Of a DNA stretch of 64,000 nucleotides, positions 54,009 to 62,689 are shown one piece after another; positions within the stretch are counted from its first letter, which is position 1; each line of letters starts with the position of its first letter. The DNA comes from Corallococcus sp. EGB (GTDB lineage: Bacteria; Myxococcota; Myxococcia; Myxococcales; Myxococcaceae), in contig NZ_CP079946.1 of NCBI RefSeq assembly GCF_019968905.1, positions 1,674,001-1,738,000 of the forward strand, written 5' to 3'. The translations under genes were made by a program, and so were the position numbers. The notes below the pieces were generated by a model. That model was given only the letters and a program-made list of their open reading frames with translations, was not told the DNA's origin and searched no databases.

Positions 54009-54033
54009 TGCCGAAGGCGGGATTCGAACCCGC
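54009..54033 (-). other. tRNA 3'-end remnant (T arm and acceptor), probable att site
   Basis: On the minus strand, GCGGG-TTCGAAT-CCCGC is a perfect T-stem and loop followed by CTTCGGC-A, the 3' acceptor strand and discriminator. No matching 5' acceptor (GCCGAAG) is found within tRNA distance, so this is a fragment. Such a piece beside an integrase is the usual remnant of integration into a tRNA gene (probably a Leu-type tRNA). Confidence 0.7.
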
Positions 54034-54218
54034 AGACAGGGAGGTAGGAAACCTCAAGCAGGACGCGCAGTTACCCGCTATCTCCCTGATTTCGCTCGGA
54101 TTCAACATCCCGCCTCGTCCCACGCTGTCCCCTGGTGTGCCCCCTCGAACCACGCTGGAGGGGCACACTAGGGGCACACGCCAACTCCCTCACTGGCTGG
54201 CAGGGCCTCCGCTTCCGG

Positions 54219-54686
54219 TCAGGCTTCCTCGTCGGGAAGCAGTGTCCGAAGAAGCTCGTCGTCGGGTCCGAGCGGACGCCAGCCGGGAGGTGGTGGACTG
54301 GCGAGGAGCACATCGCGAGCATGCCGCACGCGCGCTTCGTGAGTCTCGGGGGTGTATGCGGACCAGCGCCCAAGCGTCATTGCAACATCGAAGCGGCTTG
54401 CGTCGTCCAAGATGGGCGGCCAACCGTTGGGGAGTCCCTCGGCGACTTCGCGCACGAGCACGTCGCGGACGAAGCGTGTGACCCGCTTGTGCTGCTCCGC
54501 CTCGTACAGCAAGCCGCTCAACACCTGTACCGCAGCAACGTCGTTGCCCAACTCGTCGGCCAGGACGTGCAGCGGAACGGCCGGGCGCGCATCGGCAAAA
54601 GCGGTCAGTGAGTCATAGCCTCGCTCACGGACCCGTTCGTACAGGCGCGCCTTGATGTTGCCCTGCCATGCACCTCCGTCGCTCAT
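54219..54686 (-). CDS. Putative immunity protein for the lipoprotein toxin
   Basis: 155 residues, no signal peptide, mostly helical and acidic ('AFADARPAVPLHVLADELGN', 'VLSGLLYEAEQHKRV'). It overlaps the lipoprotein gene by four bases (ATGA at 54683-54686), the usual arrangement for a toxin followed by its cytoplasmic immunity protein. I recognise no family. The role is inferred from position and size only. Confidence 0.55.
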   Translation of the reverse strand: MSDGGAWQGNIKARLYERVRERGYDSLTAFADARPAVPLHVLADELGNDVAAVQVLSGLLYEAEQHKRVTRFVRDVLVREVAEGLPNGWPPILDDASRFDVAMTLGRWSAYTPETHEARVRHARDVLLASPPPPGWRPLGPDDELLRTLLPDEEA

Positions 54687-56209
54687 CGTCCTCTCCCACG
54701 AGTGAAGCTCATCGGGACCCTATAGTCCCGCATACTCTTCGCGACGAGAGTCAGGATCTCGTTCCGCGTCAGAGTTCGACCGGTGGCAATCTCGGCGTCG
54801 CCCAGGGCCTTCATAATCATCCTGTTCCACTCACCGGGCCATGTGCGCCCCAGCTTCCAGTTCCCTCCGCCGTGAATCGCCTCATGATCGGCCTGCTCCA
54901 ACCGGACGCAGAACTGATCGATGTCCATGTCGCCCTTGAAGCCGCGCCGCTCGAACCACTCTCGGTGCTCCTGCGGCAGCACATGGTGCTTCGGAGCGTC
55001 CGACATGCCCGCCCCTGCCCTGCCAGTCTCGTGCATGCCGCGCACCTCGGGACCGTCCCCCAGCGCTTCGCGCACGCCCTCGGGCAGGTCCTGATGCGCC
55101 TGGGCCATCGTGACCTGTCCGCCGTGAATGAGGACGGCCGCGCCGACGGCGGGAACAGAGATGACGCCCGCCTGCACGAGCCTTCGCATCATCTCCACCC
55201 ACTCAGCGGAGACCACCAGCCGCGAGCCCACCATCACTCCACCCGAACTCATCACGAGGCCCACGCCGAGTGTCGCAGGGGCCGAGGGCGGTACGCGCGG
55301 CAGGGCCATCTTCATGGTGGAAATCATGGTGACCATCTCCAACGCCTTCATCGCCGCGATGACCTGCCCGCCGAGCTTCATGGTCGAGCGGGTCTCTCGC
55401 TGGAGCGTGTCGAACTCACGCGTCAGCTTCCCCATCAACTCGGGCATCGCGAGGGTCGCGGCCTCGACTCGCTCAGGGTCCAGGGACGCGAGGTCCGTCA
55501 ACGTGGGCTCCATGAGTCCCTGCATGCGATGCAGGTCCGTGAAGAGCTTCTCGACGCTGCACATCGGGCAGTTGCGAAGAATGGCATCCGCGAGGTGGAG
55601 GAAGTCCACCCAGGTGGCCAGGAGGAGAGTCCCGAATTGGGCCGCCTGGAGCCTGGGCCCCGCCATGCGAAGGAGGCCCAGTTCCATGTCCGTGTCACCG
55701 ACTTCCGAAGCCGCATCCGTCAACGCGGTGGCACTCCCGAGCGCACCATGCAGCCACGTCACCTGCTTGGAGCCCTGGTCGAGGTAGCGCGTGAAGACGC
55801 CGGTGAGGCTGAAGCCCCAAAGGTCGGGAGGACGGGCCGCCAGTTGGGTGAATGCGGCCGCGACGCCGCGCAGGGAGCCCTTCACCTCGTCCGTGGCGTC
55901 CAGGACCGCCTGCCGCGTCGATGCCGCGCTCCGGGCCCCACCCCCGACAGCGCTGTCCCCCAGGGCGGTCACGTCGTCGCGTGGCCCCGGACGCCGCAAC
56001 ATCCGCTGGAACACCTCGGGGCCCGAGAGGGAAGGCGGCGGAGAACCCCAGGCGCGTGGGGCCTCATCGCTCGGAGCCTCCACCCATGCGGGCACGGGAG
56101 CCGCACGCGGCACGTAGCTCAAGCTCCGGCGACTCCCAGGCGCGTGCGGCACGGAGGCGCATCCCGTGGCCAGCAGCGCCACGGCCAGCACCAGGGCGTC
56201 AGCGCGCAT
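54683..56209 (-). CDS. Lipoprotein with nuclease-like C-terminal domain (SitA-type toxin candidate)
   Basis: 508 residues. The N-terminus is a lipoprotein signal (ALVLAVALLATGCASV). A long helical middle (~100-370) includes hydrophobic runs. The C-terminal ~100 residues contain 'KHHVLPQEHREWFERRGF', 'DMDIDQFCVRL', 'DHEAIHGGGNW' and 'EWNRMIMKAL'. This His-rich pattern resembles the HHxxPQ..WF..(D)..IH.GG..WN domains at the ends of myxobacterial paralogous lipoproteins (TIGR02269/DUF2380-type), probably a nuclease. A lipoprotein carrier with a toxic C-terminus followed by an overlapping small gene matches the SitA/SitI toxins transferred by outer-membrane exchange, by architecture only. It overlaps the upstream outer-membrane gene by 11 bases. 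Confidence 0.65.
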   Translation of the reverse strand: MRADALVLAVALLATGCASVPHAPGSRRSLSYVPRAAPVPAWVEAPSDEAPRAWGSPPPSLSGPEVFQRMLRRPGPRDDVTALGDSAVGGGARSAASTRQAVLDATDEVKGSLRGVAAAFTQLAARPPDLWGFSLTGVFTRYLDQGSKQVTWLHGALGSATALTDAASEVGDTDMELGLLRMAGPRLQAAQFGTLLLATWVDFLHLADAILRNCPMCSVEKLFTDLHRMQGLMEPTLTDLASLDPERVEAATLAMPELMGKLTREFDTLQRETRSTMKLGGQVIAAMKALEMVTMISTMKMALPRVPPSAPATLGVGLVMSSGGVMVGSRLVVSAEWVEMMRRLVQAGVISVPAVGAAVLIHGGQVTMAQAHQDLPEGVREALGDGPEVRGMHETGRAGAGMSDAPKHHVLPQEHREWFERRGFKGDMDIDQFCVRLEQADHEAIHGGGNWKLGRTWPGEWNRMIMKALGDAEIATGRTLTRNEILTLVAKSMRDYRVPMSFTRGRGR

Positions 56210-57539
56210 TGTCCACCCCCAGGCCCACCGAAGCGAAGGCGCTCGGCCGCAGCGAGCCTTCCCCCTCGGGGAACAGCAGCGTGCCCGCCGTGCCCATGGC
56301 GTAGAGCTTCCCTCCCAGGAAGCGCCAGCGCAGCTCCGCCCCGCCCAGGTAGCGCGCCCCGGGCTGGCCCATGCCCATACCCAGCCCCTTCACCGCCACT
56401 TCGAGGCTGCGCGCGAAGAGCTGCACCGCCACGCGCCCATCCACGTCGAAACGCCCCCACGAGAAGGCTTCCACTCCCAGCGACAGCTTCAGGTGCTTGG
56501 AGAGGCCGCCGTAGCGGACCGCGTCCCAGCCCACCTCCGCCTCGCCATAAGCCGAGTACCCGTCCGGGAAGGGCGCCTCCGCTAGCGGCACTCTCTCCGG
56601 CCCTGCGGCCTGGAAGCGCGCCAGTTCGTAGTCCGGGCCGAAGAAGCCCTGTCGGAAGCCGCCGTGCTGCCGGCGCACCTCCAAGCGCAGCCGCATGTCC
56701 AGCGTGGGCGTCAACGCATCCGCGCCCGCGCCCACCACGGCTCCCCATGCGCCGCCCTCACCTGGCCGCCCGCCCCAACCGGCAATCAGGTGGGCCTCGA
56801 AGCCCGGCCGCACCACCACCACGGCAGTACCGTCCAGGTGCGCCAGCGTCACCGACGGCGCGCGACCTCCGGCCCGTCCCCAGTCATGCACGGCGGAGAG
56901 CGACAGCGTGTAGCGGCCCGGCTCGCGGGGCTGGCCGAAGAGGACGTGCTGCACGTCCAGCGCGACTTCCGCCCCCATGAGGCGCGCGCCCAGCACGTCC
57001 GAGGCAAAGGCTTGCGTGTAGAGAGGGCCCAACGTCCCGGTGAGGAAGCCTCCGGCCGGGTGGTAGTCGGGATTGCTTCGGTTGGAGTAGCGCCGCACGA
57101 GGTGCCCCGACAGCAGGCTGTAGGACTCCAGCCCGCCGAACCAGACGCCCACGGGCGCGTTGTCCGAGCCCAGCTTGAGGCCGCGCACCACCTGCCCGAA
57201 GTCTGAGAGGCTGTCCCAGTCCTCCCGCCGCACGAGGCCCGCGTCTTCCCCTCCACCCCACAGCCGCAGCCGCACCGGGGCGCCCAGGTTGAAGCCGAAC
57301 TCCGCGCCTCCGTCGAGGATGAAGGTCGGCTCCACCTGGAGGAAGCCCTCGCCCGAGCCGATGCCCGCGCGCGGCAACAGGGCCCACGTCGTCGCGTCCA
57401 GCCGCAGCAGCGAGCGCCACGTAGTGGCCCGCGTGCGCCGCTCCTCCTCCACGGGCGGCACCTCCGGGACGTCCTCCGCCCATGCGGCAACCGGCCACAA
57501 CAACCACAGCCATACGGCCCACCGTCTTGTCATTCGCAT
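56199..57539 (-). CDS. Outer-membrane beta-barrel-like protein upstream of the toxin
   Basis: 446 residues with a signal peptide (WLWLLWPVAAWA). The mature part is dominated by amphipathic strands with Gly/Trp/Arg turns ('FGFNLGAPVRLRLWGGGEDA', 'LKLSLGVEAFSWGRFDVDGR', 'YLGGAELRWRFLGGKLYAMG') and ends in 'FASVGLGVDNAR'. No family recognised. Its stop overlaps the lipoprotein start, so it is translated with the toxin and could help export or uptake, or be its neighbour's scaffold; unknown. Confidence 0.6.
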   Translation of the reverse strand: MRMTRRWAVWLWLLWPVAAWAEDVPEVPPVEEERRTRATTWRSLLRLDATTWALLPRAGIGSGEGFLQVEPTFILDGGAEFGFNLGAPVRLRLWGGGEDAGLVRREDWDSLSDFGQVVRGLKLGSDNAPVGVWFGGLESYSLLSGHLVRRYSNRSNPDYHPAGGFLTGTLGPLYTQAFASDVLGARLMGAEVALDVQHVLFGQPREPGRYTLSLSAVHDWGRAGGRAPSVTLAHLDGTAVVVVRPGFEAHLIAGWGGRPGEGGAWGAVVGAGADALTPTLDMRLRLEVRRQHGGFRQGFFGPDYELARFQAAGPERVPLAEAPFPDGYSAYGEAEVGWDAVRYGGLSKHLKLSLGVEAFSWGRFDVDGRVAVQLFARSLEVAVKGLGMGMGQPGARYLGGAELRWRFLGGKLYAMGTAGTLLFPEGEGSLRPSAFASVGLGVDNAR

Positions 57540-57674
57540 ACACGCCTCCCAGCAATGCCCCCAGCGAGGGGAGCAAAGGACACACGTCTGACGTTCAGCT
57601 CGGCTTGGGGCCGGCCGCGCGTCATGACTCAGGATTGAAAGGAATGGGTGCCGGCCGCGTCAGGCCAGCGGGCG

Positions 57675-58919
57675 TCAGTGCTTTGTCACGCGCAGCGCGC
57701 CGGGCCTTGGCTCCGTCGTCGTCTCGTCCGCGCTGCGTGCCGGAAAGGGCTCCGTGCGGATGTCGTCCTGACTCCGCCGAGGGAAGGCGGGAAGGATGCC
57801 GCCCTCGTCCTCCACCAAGTTCAATTCCTCCAGCGCTTCGCCTCCCTCCAGCATCGCCACCTGGACTTCCTTCACCGCGTCCGCCCCCGTGAAGGGCCCC
57901 AGACGTGCCAGTTGCGCGCGCAGCTCCACCTCCAGCGCCGCTGCCGTCGCGAAGCGAGAGGACGGATTGCGGCTCAGCAGTCGGAGGAAGACGGTGCGCA
58001 GCGACTTGGACAGCCCGAAGGCTGCCTCCTTCACGTCCTCGACCCGGTAGGCCATGGCGCACCGGAGCGCGTCCTCCATGAAGGGCGGAGGGTGTGCCCC
58101 CATGGACAAAGCCGTCATCTTCAAGGCCTTCAGGTACTGCTCCCGCGAGCGACGGAAGGGAGCGTCCTCCGGGTGGATGTCGCCCGGGTCATACAGGTGC
58201 CGTCCCGTGGCGAACTCCAACAGCGTCAATCCCAGGGAGAAGAGGTCCGAGCGAGCGTCCGTCGCCTCCCCCAGCAGCGCCTCCGGTGAGGCGTAGATGA
58301 CGTCCCCGACAGGGCGCGGCATCGTCGTGGACGGGCGCCCCTGGAGCAGGGAGAAGGCCACGCCGAAGTCCGTCAGGGCCACGCCGCCACCGGGCCGCAA
58401 GCGGATGCAGCCGGGGTTGATGTCGCGGTTGACGATGCCCAGGGGATTGCCCGCGTCGTCCGTGCGCGTGTGCGCATGCGCCAGGGCCGCCGCCACCTCT
58501 GCCCCCACGTAGAGGACGAAGGATTCGGAGAAGTAGTGCCCCCGAAGCTGGGCGATGTCGAGGAGGGTGTTCAGGCTGAAGCCCTCGATGTGCTCCATGA
58601 CGGCGCCCAGGCCGTGCTTCATCTCGAAGAGGCCATGGACGCGGGCGATGTTGGGGTGCTGGAGGAATTGCGCCAGCCGCACCTCCTCCTCCAGCCGCGC
58701 GCGAGCCCGGAGGAAGCGCTCCGTTGCGGGCCCCTCCGGCAGAGGGACGCACTTCACCAGGACCTTGCCCCGGTAGCCGTCGGGAGTTCGAGGCCGCGCG
58801 TAGAGGACACGTTCGCCGTTCCGGCCGGTGCCTAGGTCCTGGAAGAACTCGTAGGCCGTGTCTCCATCGCAAAAGAGGACCGTGCCCCCGGCGAGCCGGG
58901 AGTCAGCGCCACTGGACAT
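57675..58919 (-). CDS. Ser/Thr protein kinase with altered catalytic loop
   Basis: 414 residues. The ATP lysine is K56 (KVLVKCVP) and the DFG is intact (D184, TDFGVAF). The catalytic loop reads 'IVNRDINPGCIRL': the HRD histidine is N164 while D166 is kept, and the usual metal-binding asparagine is C171. This may lower or alter activity. The C-terminal ~80 residues are acidic and Pro-rich ('DDIRTEPFPARSADETTTEP') without a membrane helix, so it is a cytoplasmic kinase. It lies upstream of the outer-membrane/toxin operon with 135 bases between, possibly unrelated. Confidence 0.82.
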   Translation of the reverse strand: MSSGADSRLAGGTVLFCDGDTAYEFFQDLGTGRNGERVLYARPRTPDGYRGKVLVKCVPLPEGPATERFLRARARLEEEVRLAQFLQHPNIARVHGLFEMKHGLGAVMEHIEGFSLNTLLDIAQLRGHYFSESFVLYVGAEVAAALAHAHTRTDDAGNPLGIVNRDINPGCIRLRPGGGVALTDFGVAFSLLQGRPSTTMPRPVGDVIYASPEALLGEATDARSDLFSLGLTLLEFATGRHLYDPGDIHPEDAPFRRSREQYLKALKMTALSMGAHPPPFMEDALRCAMAYRVEDVKEAAFGLSKSLRTVFLRLLSRNPSSRFATAAALEVELRAQLARLGPFTGADAVKEVQVAMLEGGEALEELNLVEDEGGILPAFPRRSQDDIRTEPFPARSADETTTEPRPGALRVTKH

Positions 58920-59092
58920 GGAAGGGGCTCCTGAATGCCCGCGCGAGGGAGCCGCGCAAAGGCAGACAGAAAGCTACCTCCGGCTGCCTTCCTCCAGGAA
59001 CGACTTCACAGGTCACTTACTTCAAATTTCCCTGGTATTCCTGGAGTTGTTCACGCGGCTCCAGAAACGCAACGAGTCTTTACACTCCGGGC

Positions 59093-60931
59093 TCAGGGCC
59101 AGCGGTCCACGACAAAAGCCACAGCCGTGCGGGAGAAGAGGACTGCGCCCGGCTTCGAGCCCTCCCACGCCGCCTCCGGTCCGTTCCGCCCAATTGCGAG
59201 GCAGACGGGAACGGTACGCCCGTCCGCAAATCGCGCTTCGGTGTAGCGGGCCAACAGGAACGTCCCGTCTCCCGTCCATAGCCGCCCGTAGAACACCGTG
59301 CCCTTGGGGATATACCGGCTGCCACTTCGGACAACTCCCGTGACCGGGCCATCCCTGAACAGCCCCTCATCGCCTGGAGAACCCGGTTGGCTCTTGTCGA
59401 TGGTGAGCATCACCGAGTTGCCCGGGTCCAGTTGCAGCCCACCATCATCGATTGCATTGAACATGGCGTTGCGGGCCTCTTCGGGGCATGCCCCCGACTC
59501 GGGACGTACCTGGGAACTGCTGGGGCAACCGAGTTGCAAGGCCACGGCGGCGCTCGCCGCAGCGCACTTCGCGAAGAACTCCGCCCTGGCGCTAGGAGTG
59601 GTGGCCTTCTTGGCCGGGGCGTTGGACGGGCTTGCGACGATGGGGGCACGCTTCACGGCGGAGCTTTCCTTCCGGACAGGATCAAGAGGGGGCAAAGCTA
59701 CCCCAGGGGATGACGCGGTCAGCATGTCGCCCGCGTCAGGTGAGAGGGCCGCGTCCTCCGAATCGGTGGGCGCGAGAGAAGGCACGAGGGAGGCGAACCC
59801 TGCATCCCTCGGCGCGGCGGGCTCAGCGGGACGCCCGGCAGCTTCCATGGGGGCCGCAGTCGGAGACATGGGACGCAGCCACATGAACGCCCCCACCACG
59901 GCCGCCACGACGAGGACGGCCACTCCGGCGCCCACGACACGGGCCCGCCGGACACGACGGGCGGGGGGCTCCTCGTCCGTGTTGGTGGCCGGAGCCGTTG
60001 GGGGCTTCAGCGAAGGAGCATGGACGGGCACGGTCCATTCAGGCCCCGCCTCGCCCGCGAGGGCTTCCAGTTCGCGACGCATCACTTCCGCCGTGGGAGG
60101 GCGCTCTTCTGGCTTCCGCGCGATGAAGCGCATCGCCACGTCGCTCAGTCCCGCTGGCACCCGCGCGTTCAGCTCCCGGGCTTGCAGGGGCACCCAGCGC
60201 CCCTCGACGGCGGCCTTCGGAGAACCGCTCGCGGGCTCCGGCGTCGTCAGCACGTCATAGAGACAGACGCCCAGCGCGTAGACGTCATCCGTCACCTTAA
60301 ACTCGTAGCGCGCGCCCTTCTCGTCTCCGTGCTCTTTGAAGAAGCGCGAGGCCTCGGGCGAGCGGTAGCGGCGAGTGCCCGGAGGCAGGGGGGCGTCCGT
60401 CAAGTCCTCGGCGTGGGTGTAGTCCCCTGCGCTGAAGTCGAGGATGGCAGGCTCGCCGTCCTTGGCTCGCACCATGATGTTGGCGAGCTTCAAGTCGCGG
60501 TGGAAGACGCCGCGACCATGCATGTAGTTCATGGCGCCCGCGAGCTTCTCGAAGACGCGGACCACCTCCTGCGCCGTGGGGTGCATCCGCTCCACCCACT
60601 CCGCCAAGGTGTAGCCCTCCACGAAGTCGAGGACGACGTAGAGCCAGCCCGTGCGGTAGTCCGGCCAGCGCCCATGGGCATGGAGGCCGACGATGTTCGC
60701 GTGGGTCAAGTGAACGAGACAGCCCAACTCACGCTTCAATCGTGCGTCCGCCTGCTCCGCATCGCCGCTCCCCGGCCGGTGCATCGCGATCTTCATCGCG
60801 CAGTGCTGTCCGCCCTTCTCCACACGGTAGACAGCGCCGTAGGTGCCTGCGCCGAGCAGCTTCACCACGCGCCATCCATCGAACAGGTATCCGGGTGGGA
60901 GCGATGCGGGATGGTGGATGACTGTCAGCAT
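59093..60931 (-). CDS. Membrane Ser/Thr protein kinase with extracytoplasmic domain
   Basis: 612 residues. Kinase domain ~15-290 has 'LLGAGTYGAVYRV', K47 (AMKIA), 'FHRDLKLANIMV' (D146, N151) and 'ILDFSAGDYT', where the DFG glycine is serine (S167), unusual but with its aspartate kept. A membrane helix lies at ~325-350 (RVVGAGVAVLVVAAVVGAFM). The outer part is Pro/Ala-rich and then has a Cys-containing domain with 'YIPKGTVFYGRLWTGDGTFL'. The DUF2381-like gene lies nine bases upstream, so the two are one operon. Confidence 0.87.
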   Translation of the reverse strand: MLTVIHHPASLPPGYLFDGWRVVKLLGAGTYGAVYRVEKGGQHCAMKIAMHRPGSGDAEQADARLKRELGCLVHLTHANIVGLHAHGRWPDYRTGWLYVVLDFVEGYTLAEWVERMHPTAQEVVRVFEKLAGAMNYMHGRGVFHRDLKLANIMVRAKDGEPAILDFSAGDYTHAEDLTDAPLPPGTRRYRSPEASRFFKEHGDEKGARYEFKVTDDVYALGVCLYDVLTTPEPASGSPKAAVEGRWVPLQARELNARVPAGLSDVAMRFIARKPEERPPTAEVMRRELEALAGEAGPEWTVPVHAPSLKPPTAPATNTDEEPPARRVRRARVVGAGVAVLVVAAVVGAFMWLRPMSPTAAPMEAAGRPAEPAAPRDAGFASLVPSLAPTDSEDAALSPDAGDMLTASSPGVALPPLDPVRKESSAVKRAPIVASPSNAPAKKATTPSARAEFFAKCAAASAAVALQLGCPSSSQVRPESGACPEEARNAMFNAIDDGGLQLDPGNSVMLTIDKSQPGSPGDEGLFRDGPVTGVVRSGSRYIPKGTVFYGRLWTGDGTFLLARYTEARFADGRTVPVCLAIGRNGPEAAWEGSKPGAVLFSRTAVAFVVDRWP

Positions 60932-60940
60932 GGCTGACCT

Positions 60941-61861
60941 CTACAGCGCAACATGAGGAACGAGAAGGCGACGAACGCCCGAGGCATCAACCAGCTCCAG
61001 GTTGAATAGGGCTCCCTTCTTCCAAGTTGGGGCCCCCGTTTCCACCACCACGCTACCGATCTCCCCAGGCCCAATTCGCGGCTGCTTCATGAGCACCTTG
61101 AGCACTCGTACGCGCGCGCCGCTCGTAGTGCTGGTAAGCCGCGCCACCGTGGGCGTCCAGGGGTCCTTGCCATAGTTCTCCACCTCCACGAACAACACGC
61201 CCCATGCACGCGCGCGGAAGCTCCGTCCGTACTGGACACGCAACGAGGACTCCGTCTCCTTCTTGGGCTGGGCCGTAATCCCACTGTCCAACACGCCGCC
61301 CTCTTCTAGGAGTCCATTCAGTGCAAGCGCGGCTGGGCCTGTCGCCTCGTGCTGCGTTCTGAGTGCGGCAAGCTCGGCATCCTTCGCCGCAAGCTGGGCG
61401 CGCACCTCGGACAGCTCCGCCTGAAGCGCCTCGGGGCTCACTGGACGACGAGACACCTCCACGCGGGTGTCCACCATCAACGGGTGCGAAACGAGAGCGA
61501 TGACCGCATGCGCGGGGAAGGCTCCATCCGCGAAGCGCACGCGGAGCATCAGCCGTTCTCCGGCGCCGAGTTCCACGCCCGGTTCCAGGTTGATGGCGCG
61601 TTCACCCACGTCCACAAGCTTGAAGCGCGTGCGGCCCTCCAACTCCACGGCATTCCGATCCACCGCCGAGTCGAGGACGAGGGTCGTCAGGATGCCAGCC
61701 GCGACCGGGACCTCCAGGACGGGCTCACCAGGACGGGGAAGCGCAACCCGCCTATCCCTGCGCTCGCGGACCGATGCGGACGGCTGGGCCTGGGCGGTCG
61801 TGAAGAGGAGCAGTCCCCCCAGCACGAGGGGCAGGTGCAACGCGGAGAAGGGGAAGGACAA
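60941..61861 (-). CDS. DUF2381-like secreted protein
   Basis: 306 residues with a signal peptide (ALHLPLVLGGLLLFTTAQAQP). The body resembles the myxobacterial paralogous DUF2381 (TIGR02268) family: 'PGEPVLEVPVAAGILTTLVL', 'ERLMLRVRFADGAFPAHAVI', a coiled segment 'ALQAELSEVRAQLAAKDAEL', and a C-terminal Ig-like part 'FVEVENYGKDPWTPTVARL'. Function unknown, but the family often sits next to Ser/Thr kinases, as here. Confidence 0.78.
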   Translation of the reverse strand: MSFPFSALHLPLVLGGLLLFTTAQAQPSASVRERRDRRVALPRPGEPVLEVPVAAGILTTLVLDSAVDRNAVELEGRTRFKLVDVGERAINLEPGVELGAGERLMLRVRFADGAFPAHAVIALVSHPLMVDTRVEVSRRPVSPEALQAELSEVRAQLAAKDAELAALRTQHEATGPAALALNGLLEEGGVLDSGITAQPKKETESSLRVQYGRSFRARAWGVLFVEVENYGKDPWTPTVARLTSTTSGARVRVLKVLMKQPRIGPGEIGSVVVETGAPTWKKGALFNLELVDASGVRRLLVPHVAL

Positions 61862-61995
61862 GCGGGACGGCCTCCGCGCGCGACCCTACCAAACCGGAAG
61901 GACCCACAGCCCTGGAAACGCGGCGTGGAACCCGCGAGCGAGGTCAGGACGGATCCACGGACACGAGGGCGGGGCGGCCTCCGTGTCCCACCATC

Positions 61996-62031
61996 GGCGG
62001 GGTTTCGTTCAGTTTTGAGGCGAAACCCGCC
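61996..62031. other. Imperfect hairpin in long intergenic stretch
   Basis: GGCGGGGTTTCG and CGAAACCCGCC pair with one bulged G around a 13-base loop. It stands in the roughly 400-base stretch without genes between the DUF2381-like gene and the first winged-helix duplicate; nothing else was recognised in it. Could be a terminator or operator. Confidence 0.35.
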
Positions 62032-62255
62032 TTGCGCTGCGCATAACGCCCACCCCACGGGGGCCCGCGTTTTGTCCCAGAATTTCTTCAGCGTGTACGA
62101 CCGCCGAGCAAGCCTTGAAGAGGCCGGGCTCCGGAAATCCGAGCCGGGGGGGATCCACTCCCGCCCCCCGCCAGGCCGGGCAAGCCGTCCCGCTCCAGAG
62201 AAAGCGACAGGGCACGTGAGCCAGTCCCAAAAGCCGCAGGCATTTACGCGGGTAC

Positions 62256-62320
62256 GGGAGATTCGAAACATGCTGGAGCCGGTTGAGCAGTACCGGCCCC
62301 ACATCATCGAAGCGCTCGCC
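62256..62320 (+). repeat. Repeat copy 1 of a 65-bp sequence (truncated duplicate of the winged-helix gene start)
   Basis: 57 of 65 bases match the copy at 62381-62445, exactly 125 bases downstream. It includes the ribosome-site region GGGAG, the ATG and the first 17 codons. From the ATG at 62270 a frame of 65 residues ends at 62467 and reads out of phase through copy 2, so it is a partial, probably non-functional duplicate. Confidence 0.75.
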
Positions 62321-62380
62321 CGAGAGAACGACGGAGCGAGCGAGCCACTCCCAGAAGTTGCCCCCATTGAAAGGGGGAAA

Positions 62381-62445
62381 GGGAGATTCGAACCATGCTG
62401 GAGCTTGTTGAGCAGTACCGACCCCGCATCATCGACGCACTCACC
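62381..62445 (+). repeat. Repeat copy 2 (start of the winged-helix gene)
   Basis: Matching copy to 62256-62320, holding the ribosome-site region, ATG (62395) and first 17 codons of the functional small gene. The eight differences include several codon-third-position changes, which suggests the duplication is not very recent. Confidence 0.75.
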
Positions 62446-62643
62446 AAGGCCTCGCCGCAGGGGCTGACGGTGAAGGAGCTGTGCGCCGCGCTTGGCGCCG
62501 GAGAGCAGGTCCTCCGCCGTTGCCTCGCCGCCCTCGTGCTGGCTGGCGTCATTCGCGAGGCCGCGAGGTACACGCCCGGAGCGCGCGGCGCGGTGCCTCG
62601 GGCCTACAGCCTCACCGACGCGAATCGCGAGGGCGAGCCGTGA
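62395..62643 (+). CDS. Small winged-helix DNA-binding protein
   Basis: 82 residues: 'MLELVEQYRPRIIDALTKAS', then 'GLTVKELCAALGAGEQVLRR' (helix-turn-helix) and 'CLAALVLAGVIREAARYTPG', a typical winged-helix layout as in replication or partition regulators of mobile elements. GGGAG precedes the ATG by ~10 bases. It is followed by the GCCCCGC cluster and the prim-pol gene, so a role in the element's replication or its control is a reasonable inference. Confidence 0.6.
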   Translation: MLELVEQYRPRIIDALTKASPQGLTVKELCAALGAGEQVLRRCLAALVLAGVIREAARYTPGARGAVPRAYSLTDANREGEP

Positions 62644-62689
62644 GCGTCCCCCAGCGCATTCAGGACGTCACTCCGGCTGTCAGCTCACT

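Noticed and set aside
54034..54218. Rest of a tRNA near 54009-54120
   Set aside because: No 5' acceptor half or D arm could be found; only the T arm and acceptor are convincing.
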